Source: Membranipora membranacea
Taxonomy: Eukaryota > Bryozoa > Gymnolaemata > Cheilostomatida > Membraniporidae
NCBI GenBank assembly: GCA_914767715.1
Contig: OU612065.1
Span: 31,310,001 to 31,374,000, forward strand
Direction: 5' to 3'
Length of the DNA stretch: 64,000 bases
The notes under the pieces are model-generated. The model saw only the letters and a list, made by a program, of their open reading frames with translations. It was not told the origin of the DNA and searched no databases. This document shows positions 1 through 9,510 of the stretch, piece by piece (within the stretch, counting starts at the first letter, position 1; every line of letters starts with the position of its first letter). Both the position numbers and the translations under genes were made by a program.

Positions 1-624
1 GTTCAGTTCCAGCTACTGAGGATGATTTGTGATAACATGGGGTACAGGTAGCCTGTGGAAAAGCGATTGGAGGTGAAAAAGTTTGCTGCTTTCTTTTATC
101 GTCTATAGATTTTTGAGCAATATCTTTGTATAACTTTTCATTTCACACTATTAGATGACTTGCAAGTGATTTCTTTAACAGTCAGGGGACAAAAATAATT
201 TGTGTTATCCCCTTGAAACACTAAAAATCTCAACCGCCAACACATCATCAGGATAAAATCCGAATTACCTGGCTGGCCGGTTTTTGCCCCTACCACTTGC
301 CTGCCAGTTTAACTGTGTCCTTTCTCTCTAACTAAAATGTTACACACAAGGTGATTTCATTTTATCAGTCCAGTATTGTAACTTCATATAATACAATGCG
401 TATAAGTAACCCGTGGTTCAAAAATGTTGAGCTTAAAGATCTCGGGTTTTGGTTTGGCTATGTCATTTAACGCTCTAAATTCCTTCTCCGGGTAGCCACT
501 CGTGTTTGTATTGAAACTATTCAGGCCAACACAGCAGGTTAAATCAATAAATACATAAATATATACTCTTCTGCTGAGTCGCTGAATATCAAGAGAACGT
601 CAAATGGAAAACTCAAGATTCATA
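1..624. mobile_element. Inner part of a DNA element, split by the LTR element
   Basis: This stretch matches 49200-49823 almost base for base. That second copy lies inside a 1,564-bp element with terminal inverted repeats (48635-50198). The match stops where the LTR element begins and the element's continuation resumes at 12397, so this is the left part of a copy whose left end lies outside the window. No coding potential is seen. Confidence 0.8.
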
Positions 625-628
625 CTTG
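625..628. repeat. Target site duplication of LTR element (left)
   Basis: CTTG precedes the left LTR and recurs right after the right LTR at 12393-12396. A 5-bp reading (CTTGT) is possible if the LTR starts one base later. Confidence 0.75.
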
Positions 629-1197
629 TATCAGCATGGAATTTTTGATTTGTTATGGTGAATGAATTTTGTGTTTGATTAATCGGACTGTAATTTGGAG
701 TTGTTCACTCCTTGTCTCAAATCCCAAATAATAAAATATCCTCCAATTTTCTGTTTTAGAATCCGCGATATGTATGGTTCAAGTAGTGCAAATGCAATGG
801 TAGCAGATCTGGACTTATAATTGCTGACAATTCGGTTATTAAAGAGAGACTTCAAAAACACAACTGAACTGTTGATCAACAATACCTCAGCGGTAAGTAG
901 AGCTACTATCGTACAATGTGCGCTAGCCTCAACTACTGAGCACTGGTTTAGATTTGAGTTTGGTGCAATTCTCGGTGGAATTGCTCAAGGATTTATTTTA
1001 AACAATAATAACAAAATATAAATATGGTTCTATTCGTCAGGCAATAAATCAATCAATAATTTTACAATAATATCTTAGCATTTATCATTTAGTCATAAAA
1101 ATACATAAACATTCAAAATCTTTATAATAAGATCTTACCCTTGGTGCAGATGACCTCGAATTCAGTGTGATATTCAGTGTGATATCTCTGTGTATTG

Positions 1198-1612
1198 AAA
1201 CTATGTTAGACTGGGTTCCTCGCTGTGAGTCACGGTATATGTATCTCTTTATATCTAAGCTATGTTAGACTAAGTTCCTCGCTGTGAATCGCGGTATTTG
1301 TATCTAAGCTATGTTAGACTGATTTCCTCGCTGTGAATCGCGGTATTTGCATCTAAGCTATGTTAGACTGATTTCCTCGCTGTGAATCGCGGTATTTGTA
1401 TCTAGGCTATGTTAGACTAGGTTCCTCGCTGTGAATCGCGGTATTTGCATCTAAGCTATGTTAGACTGATTTCCTCGCTGTGAATCGCGGTATTTGTATC
1501 TAGGCTATGTTAGACTAAGTTCCTCGCTGTGAATCGCGGTATATGTATCTCTTTTATCTAAGCTATGTTAGACTAGGTTCCTCGCTGTGAATCGCGGTAT
1601 TTGTATCTCTGT
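1198..1612. repeat. LTR minisatellite, ~50-58-bp unit, 8 copies
   Basis: Eight degenerate copies of a unit containing CTATGTTAGACT followed by TTCCTCGCTGTGAATCGCGG. Unit spacing varies from about 49 to 60 bp because of spacer length differences. The same array recurs at 10080-10494. Confidence 0.9.
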
Positions 1613-1679
1613 ATATCTTGCCAAAAGCTCTGTTGGCTGAATGTGTCTAAAGTTTTTAGACAATTTTCCTCCCTGTAGA

Positions 1680-2000
1680 TGTGCCTCCTTGGGCTGACTG
1701 AATCAGATAATTCTCTGATTAAATCTGTAATGCTGTACGTCGTTAACCCGCTCTCTGGCGCTGACTGAATTTGTTATCTTCTTGTTGAAGAATAGGCCTC
1801 CTTGGGCTGAGTGAATCAGATAGTTATCTGATTAGATGTGTAACACAGTATGTCGTGAACCCGCCTCCTGGCGCTGACTGAATTTGTTATCTTCTTGTTG
1901 AAGAATAGGCCTCCTTGGGCTGAGTGAATCAGATAGTTATCTGATTAGATGTGTAACACAGTATGTCGTGAACCCGCCTCCTGGCGCTGACTGATTTTTA
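1680..2000. repeat. LTR tandem repeat, ~116-bp unit, about 2.7 copies
   Basis: The units contain CCTCCTTGGGCTGA, GAATCAGATA and CCTGGCGCTGACTGA. The last two units are nearly identical and the first is more diverged. The block recurs at about 10562-10882 in the other LTR. Confidence 0.85.
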
Positions 2001-3510
2001 CAAGTGTCCATCAGGCTTTTATAGTGCTGGTTTGCTGTCCTGTTATTGTGCAACGTTTGCATTTACAGGTGTAAAGGTGTTTACCTTGTTGTTGGTTTTA
2101 GTCTCAATTTCGTCATTACTCTCTTTTGATTTGCGTGTTTTGTCAGTTTTAATTATCTAGCTGTCAAAACATGGTTAGTCTGTCCTTTGCTTGACCTTAC
2201 CTCATTTTTGTTTTGGTTATTTTTAGGTAATTTATGGTGTCAAGTGCACCTGTTTATCCATGGTGTAATCTGTTGGTTTTCCTGATTTTGCAATCTTTCC
2301 AGGGTTGTTTTGAAGATCTTTAGTGACTTCTATTGCTCGTTATTTTCAAAATAGCTTATGGTGTCAACTGCACTTGTTATGTGCAATATATTGGATTTCT
2401 AATTTCGCAATCTTTCCAGGGTTGATTCACGTGCCCAAAGATCTCGTGACTCTGTGGTTATTTTGAAGATGTTTTGTGACTTCTGTTGTTTTCCCGTTGT
2501 TTGATTCTCCACGGGTTGTTGCACGTGCCCAGATTTCTCATGGCTATGTGATTATGTTTTGTTATATTTCAATACTCCCTCAGTGTATTATTCCCTCTAT
2601 TTACTACAATATTACTATTTTCCATTACCATCTAGCCTGTGTCTAGATAAATCTCAATAATGATAACCTATGATGTTTAAGCCTTAACCTAAACTACCCG
2701 TCACCATGCACTGAATGCCTAAGTATGTATCCGTTGGGTCTCAGTTTAAGCTCTTAGTAATAATTGAATTTAAACTAACTTTACTTTGTTTTGTTTTACA
2801 GATTATGTGGGTTAATGGTGATCTCCTGTCTTCACAGTACAGTGTGCAAGTTTAAATATCTAAAGAATACTCTACCATACTACTGTCAGAACTCATCTCA
2901 TATCTATAACTTTGAAGTCTTTGGTTCTCATATCATCAATTCGAAGCCAGCGAACAAGCAGCAAAGCTCTCACAACAAGCAGGTCAAGCCTATAATAATC
3001 ACGCCGAAACAGATCACCATAGCTATTCAAATTGACAACATGTGGATGACAATGGAACTTATGAGAAAAAAAATATAATCAGAAACCAGTGCAATTTGTG
3101 TTATAATGTCTGGTGACCTAGAGTTCACCCTTAGTCTTAGCTTTTGACTTTTGCACGCTCATTGTTTTTCTCCGCTTTTGACAGGTGTCATATTTTATGG
3201 GAGTTCTAATCCAGCTTATGAGTGGTTATCAATTTTTATGGTTGCGGTCCAGGGTCTGGTTTATGAAATGTGTTGGTTGAATATTAACACGTTATTCACT
3301 ACACTGTGTCTTTATATGATATGTGATTGACCTTTAGTTTTGTACTGTCCCACTTAATAATAAATCATTTGAGAATAAGGATACTTCAATACCATGCTGT
3401 GTGAGTGATCGTTGCACATTCGGAAGAAAATATGGTTGCTCTTATACACTAAGGTAATTATAAAACATGATGTCCTTCATGATGATTACATAAGAAAATG
3501 TCATCTGACA

Positions 3511-4101
3511 TATTGCACATTCGGAAGAAAATGATTGACCTCAATCATTTAAGGTCACTCCACTAATAAGGGACATTTTTTTGCCATGCCCATCAATATA
3601 AATAAATCTGAAGCATAAATTATTTAACCCATTGTTTGTGTCAGATAATTTCAGTAACGAGTGAGGTTCATACATCCTCATAAAATATAATGTGTTAGAA
3701 ATACAGCAAGCGACTGCTTGTTGCCAAAAGTAAAAGAAAAACGAGGCAACTTGTTTCAATTTGATAAGTAAGATTTTGTTTACCTGAAATCTCACTGCTA
3801 TGTGACATGACTGCAATCATTTCCATTTGTTGCCGAAAAAAAAAAAAGGAACAAACAAGGCAACTACTTCAGCTGATAACTGTGATTCTGCTTAATTGAA
3901 AATGAGTGTATCAAAATAAATCTGTGATATACTAGAATGATTCTAAAAAAAAATAGCTACTATTGATATATATATATTTTTTACTTTTTTATAGCTTGGT
4001 TGTTGAATTATTTTTTTTATTGCTTATTTGTTTTAGCCGTATGATAATTGTGGTTATTCAATAAGTTTATATGCATTTTATGTTATTATATGTACTGCCA
4101 C
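3511..4101. other. 3' non-coding part of LTR element interior
   Basis: AT-rich sequence between the gag frame stop and the downstream LTR. It opens with a short copy of an LTR-internal motif (TGCACATTCGGAAGAAAAT, also at about 3414-3432). It has poly-A and poly-T runs but no convincing polypurine tract or gene. Confidence 0.6.
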
Positions 4102-6369
4102 TTAATGGTGTAGATATTGAATGTTTGTGGTAGAGACCGATTCTTTGTCAGGTTTTAATGGTTTTGGATCAGTCTGACTCGTATGGTGCACATGCATTCT
4201 CCTACAATAACTGTCACTAAGTGTCAGAACAAGTCCTTTGAATGGCCAATAGATATCATATGGCTTACCTTGTACTTTTGCAGCCTCCAAATATGTTTTG
4301 TCTTGCATAAGAAGTGGTATTGTGTCATAGAGTATGATATTTGAGACCAATAGTGGGATTAGGTGAGGCTTTGATCTATAGTAGTTGTTGGGTCCAGTGT
4401 TGCATATTATTGGATAGTCTGGACGTCCTCTAGCTCCGTTCATCAGACCACTGACTACTGCTACTATTAGTGCAATAGCGATAATGTTTCCTACTGATCC
4501 TAGTCCTCTCTTAGACTTGGTTGTTACTGGCGGTACGTCTTCTTTTTCTGCTTTGTTGAAACTGTAATATGTTTCCCTTAGTAACTCCTGGTCCTGGTCA
4601 CATGTTTGCATTTCCTTGCTCTTCTTACATCCCCTCTGTTTGCGTTGTCTGTGTTTTCTGTTAGGATATCTCTGAGGTTTATGATTCTCATGATCAGTTT
4701 CCCCCGTCTGCAGGTGTTGTTTACAAGTCACACTTGTTACTATTAGGTCTCCATACCTTTTGTTGACCATTTTTAGCCCCCTTTTCTGCTGCCTTTTTCT
4801 TTTTGCCTGTGCGTCCCTCTCGAACATCGGAGTTATCAGTTCGGTCTTTTGCATATTGATAGGGTCTATCTCTTGCCAATTATCCTCCTCTATCCATTGT
4901 ACAAACTTAGTGTGCACAACTTCCTCTAGGCAATCTTGTGGGTATGTAGTTCCTGTTTCCACATTGGTCATTTCTGTAATGCTTTCAATTCTACAAGTTT
5001 GATTATCAGCTCTCTCTTGATTTCGTTTTGCACCATTTACCTCGTTTATCTTCTCTGCTGTAAATAGGTATTTTATATCTTCGAGACCTGGGTAAGCTTT
5101 GATGGCTAAGTTTTCTAATCTCTGTAGCTCTGCCGTCAACTGATTTCCTTCTAGCCATGGCTCTTCTTTTGGTAACTCCTCCTCACTGAACCATGTATCG
5201 TCATATCTTATTTCAGATGGAAACTGTTCAATCCATTCGTCCAGTTTCATATCATCTTTACCCGTAATATTTGTGCTCTGTTCGCATAATTCTCCTTCAC
5301 TGATCCATTCGTTTATGAATCTCTGTATACATTCTTTGTCAACATCAGGAGTTGTCTGGCCCTCTGAGTCAGTGGAGACAACTTCTTCTATCCTTTTAGT
5401 ATATTGAGCGCTTGCCTTTTGCTCCTCTTTTATTGGTCTATTTTCTGAATAACATGTGTTTGTCAAGGTTTTAGTAATCTTGACATTTTGTATTATCGGT
5501 TCACAGTCAGCTTCTTCTATAAACCGTACATAATTGGTGTGTCTTTTCTGATTCTCTCTTCTTTGATACACTCCATGATTATTATCTGTTTGTGGTGGGA
5601 GATGTGCATATTCCCTAGCTTCCTGAAATCTATTCCATGTGTTTCTGTCATTGTGTCGTCTGTCATCATAATAATTGCCACTTCTCTCATTGTTTTCTTG
5701 CTCTCTCCTCACATTGTCGTAATAGTTTCTGTGTGATCTATTCTGCTCATTTTGGAAAGGTTGCCTATTTTTCCATCTCCTGTATGCATTTTTATTTTCG
5801 ATACGAAAGTTTCCTTGGAATTGTCTTCTGTTGTAACCTCCATCTTTGTAGTTATTCCAAGGGTTATATTTTATATTAGGTACTCTCATGTTTCTCTCCC
5901 AGTCTGCTTCGTTGACAAGTCTGTCCTCTTTTTCAGCTCGCTCTCTCTCCTTTGCTTGCAGTTCATTGATACTTTTCCTTAGACATTCTATCTCTTCGTC
6001 CTTTTTAATTTGATCGCTTAGTTGATTAACCATAGCTGCCGCTGGTTGCGCTACACTAGATGTTCCTTCCTTGAGAAGCATTTCATTTGTCCTCTCATAT
6101 CTTTGAGCCAGTTTAAATGCTTCTTCTGCTGTGGTTAGATTTTTATTTAGTAACCCACGCTTGAATGATATTGGCAAGCCTGCCAAAAATGTACCTAATA
6201 TTACCTTATCTCTGGCTGTGTATTCCATATCAGGATAAGTTCTTTTTGCCATTGAAGTTATCACTGCATAAAACTTTCCTATTGATTCAGTTGGAAGCTT
6301 TTGTCTGCTATACAGATCAATTGAAGATGATGTGCCTGCACTCTGGAATTCCTTGTTCAATTCTTGCAT
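4102..6369 (-). pseudogene. Gag-like polyprotein, C-terminal part, with env-like tail
   Basis: A 755-codon open frame. The first ~110 residues look like the C-terminal half of a retrotransposon capsid (Retrotrans_gag type), with LGTFLAGLP and an AFKLAQRYER helix. The middle is highly charged and low in complexity, rich in N, R, Q, E and Y. No zinc knuckle is seen. Near residue ~610 a basic KSKRG stretch is followed by a hydrophobic segment (IIAIALIVAVVSGLMNGARG) and a Cys-containing tail, recalling a signal or anchor of an envelope-like protein; this last reading is tentative. The coding frame is open upstream to about 6424, where the nested transposon begins, and the same frame resumes at 8084. 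No pol domain lies between the gag and tail parts. Confidence 0.7.
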
Positions 6370-6917
6370 TAGTGGCTCATAATCATCCTTCAGTTGTGGT
6401 TGTCTTTCGACTGTATTTTTATATATGTGGCATGCTCTGTCTAATTCGTCAATAATGAGGGGAAGGAATATTTTGAGTTATTGTAACCACTTGATAGAGA
6501 ATTTTCTACAGATTCCAAATATATCTTTATTTTATTCCTAGCACAGAAATTGGTCTTTTTAAAGCCGAAATAGTGCACCGGATTCGCGGCGCGGCATGAA
6601 ACAGCATTTTGAACAATGGCCGCCCAAAGTTCACGATCACGGCAAAATTTGATGCAGTTTTGCGTACGTATTGTACTTCCTAGCAACGGAGGTGTAATTA
6701 TACGACAGATATCTAAAAAACATGTTTCTAGGACAAAAAACCATGCTGATTTGAATGGTGATATTCTTTTATTGGTCAGACTGCTTGAAAAAATGTTAGC
6801 AAATGCCAAGCTTTCAATTTCTTGAGGTGTATACCAAGCACCATTCACTTCAACAGTTGCATTGTCATATTCTTGATAATCTGTTATTATAGTCTGATTT
6901 AATCCATTATTCCACTG

Positions 6918-7250
6918 TTATTTTGGTCTAGCTTTCTTAGTAGCAGGCTGTGTTTCCTCTGGTGGTTCTGGGCACACTAGGTCTCTAGTGCCTGGTGTAC
7001 AAAACTCCCGTATCTCTCTAAACAGATACTTTCTGCGGGCTTCATCTAGACCTGATGGTACGATCTCTTTAGGATGACCTGTTGGACGTTGATGGAGAAC
7101 AGTGTCTGTTCTCCCTGTCTTCTCTTTGCAAAAGAGCCTGGATATCACTTTACCTGTAATAAAAGAATTGAATCCCAATGTGATAACATAAGTAGGCTCC
7201 ACAATCAATACAGTCAACAGAAAACTTACAACTTTTGTTATGCCTATCAT
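6918..7250 (-). pseudogene. Transposon-encoded fragment, unknown family
   Basis: A 110-codon frame inside the nested transposon. The N-terminal half is hydrophobic and may be intronic. The C-terminal half (HPKEIVPSGLDEARRKYLFR, then FCTPG and a KKARPK tail) looks coding, with a basic possible nuclear signal at the end. It could be the last exon of the transposon protein whose upstream part is at 7390-7887. I do not recognise a domain. Confidence 0.4.
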
Positions 7251-7389
7251 AGTCTATTGGCTTCTTCAGTATCCCACACAGTCCCACAATTGCCTACCTT
7301 GCATACTTTGAGAGAATGAGAACTGCTGTCTCTCTTTGATTCCTTGGGTCCTAGATCATTACATCTCTCTCTGATGTAGTAGGGCTTTC

Positions 7390-7887
7390 TTAGAAGACCA
7401 TCTGATCCAGCAGACTGGAGATGTCAAAATTAGTGAGGCAGTTTGTAGCACATTTGCATCGGAAAGTTGACAGCACATTCTGCCTTTTAGAGATGGTCTC
7501 ATCTCCAGTGTCACCTGAAGGACTTGAAGGTCCATCCCCACTGGATGTTGGAATAGATTGTTGGGTAGGCCTGGTAGGCTTCTTTTTGGTAACCAACACC
7601 CTTGAATCACTACTTTTATCCCCCTGCTTTGTTTTAGTTTTGCCTTTTTGAGTTTGACTTGTGCTAGGCTTATCAGCTTCTATTTTCATTAAAACATCTT
7701 CATCCAGCTGTTCTATACCTTCTGGGTGGCCTAACTGTTCATGTTCCTCATCACTATCTACATCTCTGCTCGCAATATCAAAGAATTCAGCATCTACTTG
7801 ACTCAGAAGTTCATTCAAATCAACTAATCTTCCAGTGTCAGCCATCTTTGTGTCCTTCCGGTGTGGCCTTAGTAACCACTTTGACAC
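7390..7887 (-). pseudogene. Transposon-encoded acidic protein with Cys motif
   Basis: A 165-codon frame inside the nested transposon. Residues ~15-60 are acidic, the middle is rich in S, T, P and K, and the end carries a CxCxxxC motif (RCKCATNCLTNF) just before the stop. Such Cys motifs occur in proteins of several eukaryotic DNA transposons. There is no catalytic triad, so the frame is either the 5' exon of a spliced transposase or a decayed copy. Confidence 0.45.
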
Positions 7888-8083
7888 CTGATTGGACCAC
7901 TTAACTTGCTAGTAGCCAATTAAAAATGTGATATTCTGAATCAGAAGATGTTGATTGGTCAGAATCAAGCAAAATATAAAAATGTAAACATTGTTCATAA
8001 AATCACATGCCCAGCTTTAGATGCTTATTACTAACAATAGTCAATGCCGCGTTATTGACAAATTAGACAGAGCATGCCACATA

Positions 8084-9389
8084 TGACTAATGCTCCATCG
8101 TTAAGATATAATGGGATTAGTTTGCTCCATGTTGATATAGGTACTGATAATGCTCTACATTGTAGCTCATAGTTTTCCTTGAATTCCATCCATGTGATAG
8201 CATCGTTTGGAGAGTTTGTCCATTTTTCCATCTCCGGTAGTTTCATAGCTACATTTATTATCCCATTATTCATATTTTGATTGGCTTGTGCAGGTTGTTG
8301 CCCTCTATTATCTTGTGAAGCATTTTGGAGGCGTGGCCTATCTCTCTCAAATTCTCTTCTGCGTGCCATGTTATCATTGTACTCCTGGTCTGCGTCATAA
8401 TAACTGTCATAGTCATTAAACCTCAGTCGTTGTCTGAATGCAGGTCTATAACGCTCTTCATACCTATTATCTGGATAAGCTTCACGCCTATGGATAATAT
8501 GATCCTGAGATCTTTTCTCGTCTTGGATTGGGGTATGTTTTATGGTTGTGACTTTGCTCCTCTCTTCTCCATCAAGTTCTGTACTTCTGTATGCTCCCAT
8601 CCGTTCCTGGCTAATATCTCCCTGTCTGGTCTCACTTCTGTGGCTGTCTTTTTCTTTACTGGCTATCTCTGGATCTCCTTCCTTCCTGATATCAATAGTT
8701 TCAGTTGGTGTTCGGCTTCCCCTTCTTCGGAAGGTAACATGATCAAAACTTCTTGGAATAGGTGTTCTGATATCCTCTCCTTGGTCTGCAGCTGTCTGTC
8801 TTAATTTCAGCATTTCTTTTCTTCTAAATTCTTCAAATTGTCTCTCCCTGTCTTCCAGCTCCATAACCTTTTGTCTGAAATGGTCAATCTCTCTGTCCTG
8901 TGTGGCTGCTCTTTCTCTAAGATGTTCAAAATCACGCTCATAAGATATAGCTCTGCACCTCAAATCTTCATTATCCTGTTCATATATTCTTGATTTCTGT
9001 CTGTATTGGTCTAAATCTTCTTCAAGTCCTCTTGCTCTATACATAATATGATCAATTTCTTGTTCTTGTGACTTGAGTCTCTGTGTGAGGAAATTTTCTC
9101 TCTCTTCCCATTCCTCATCTCTTTTTGACGTCTCTTCACGATTCCATTCACTTGTGACTAAATAGTCATTTAAATCACGCTCATGTGCCTTCACTCTGAT
9201 TTCACTTCTCCCCAAATCCGCATCCATATTGCTGGCTCCCTGTGATGCACTTGCTGGGTCATCTTGGTCTTTCTGCGTGTCATGTTGGTCCTCTGTGTGA
9301 CGTTCTGAATCTGCCATCTTTTCTGACTTTTTCTGTTTCTGAACGCCTAGTACTGACCACTTTAATGCTGATTTAGCACCTTTAATCAT
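8084..9389 (-). pseudogene. Gag-like protein, N-terminal part, coiled coil
   Basis: The frame opens at 9389, about 100 bases inside the upstream LTR, as expected for gag. After an acidic and Gln-rich start it has a long heptad-like stretch (residues ~60-200, many E, R, Q and L), then a charged linker, then the start of a capsid-like domain with a WTNSP..ITWMEFKENY segment. The last nine codons of the open frame (8055-8081) belong to the nested transposon. Before that insertion this frame continued into 4102-6423. Confidence 0.75.
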
Positions 9390-9487
9390 AACACCTAAAC
9401 AAAATGATATGGGTTAACAATACAGATAGTAACAATTATTACCGCTAAATTGTCTATTGAGGTGTGATCAACAGTTCTTTGAGTTCA

Positions 9488-9507
9488 GTCTCGGTAGGGC
9501 GCCTCCA
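9488..9507 (-). promoter_or_regulatory. Primer binding site
   Basis: Three bases after the upstream LTR the minus strand reads TGGAGGCGCCCTACCGAGAC and continues TGAACTC. TGG pairs with a tRNA CCA end, and ACCGAGA..TGAACTC resembles the complement of a T-arm (Gln-type tRNAs have a similar one). This fixes the element's orientation. The exact tRNA is not identified. Confidence 0.7.
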
Positions 9508-9510
9508 ATT

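Larger units (their letters stand above)
629..3510 (-). repeat. LTR (3' LTR in element orientation)
   Basis: A 2,882-bp long terminal repeat at a constant offset of 8,882 bp from its partner. It contains two minisatellite blocks. A 95-codon plus-strand frame at 2791-3078 is preserved in both LTRs only because the LTRs are near-identical, and I do not treat it as a gene. Confidence 0.93.
6424..8083 (-). mobile_element. Nested DNA transposon with TA target duplication
   Basis: Terminal inverted repeats of about 31 bp (starting TGTGGCATGCTCTGTC, with two mismatches) bound 6426-8081, and TA lies on each side (6424-6425, 8082-8083). Removing the element and one TA leaves the two gag halves in one frame, so it inserted into an open gag gene. 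The TA duplication fits Tc1/mariner-like and some other families. The encoded pieces do not show a clear DDE transposase, so the family is unassigned and the copy is probably defective. Confidence 0.85.

Noticed and set aside
821-1021. Short overlapping frames on both strands at the LTR edge
   Set aside because: They lie in LTR non-coding sequence and show no domain.
1198-1612. Regular repeats suggesting a CRISPR array
   Set aside because: Spacers are themselves similar and of uneven length, the array sits inside an LTR and is duplicated with it, and the surroundings are animal-like. It is a minisatellite.
2791-3078. 95-codon frame on the plus strand of the LTR
   Set aside because: Antisense to the element, no recognised domain, and the same in both LTRs only because they are near-identical.
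8325-8804. 159-codon plus-strand frame
   Set aside because: Shadow of the gag-like frame on the other strand.
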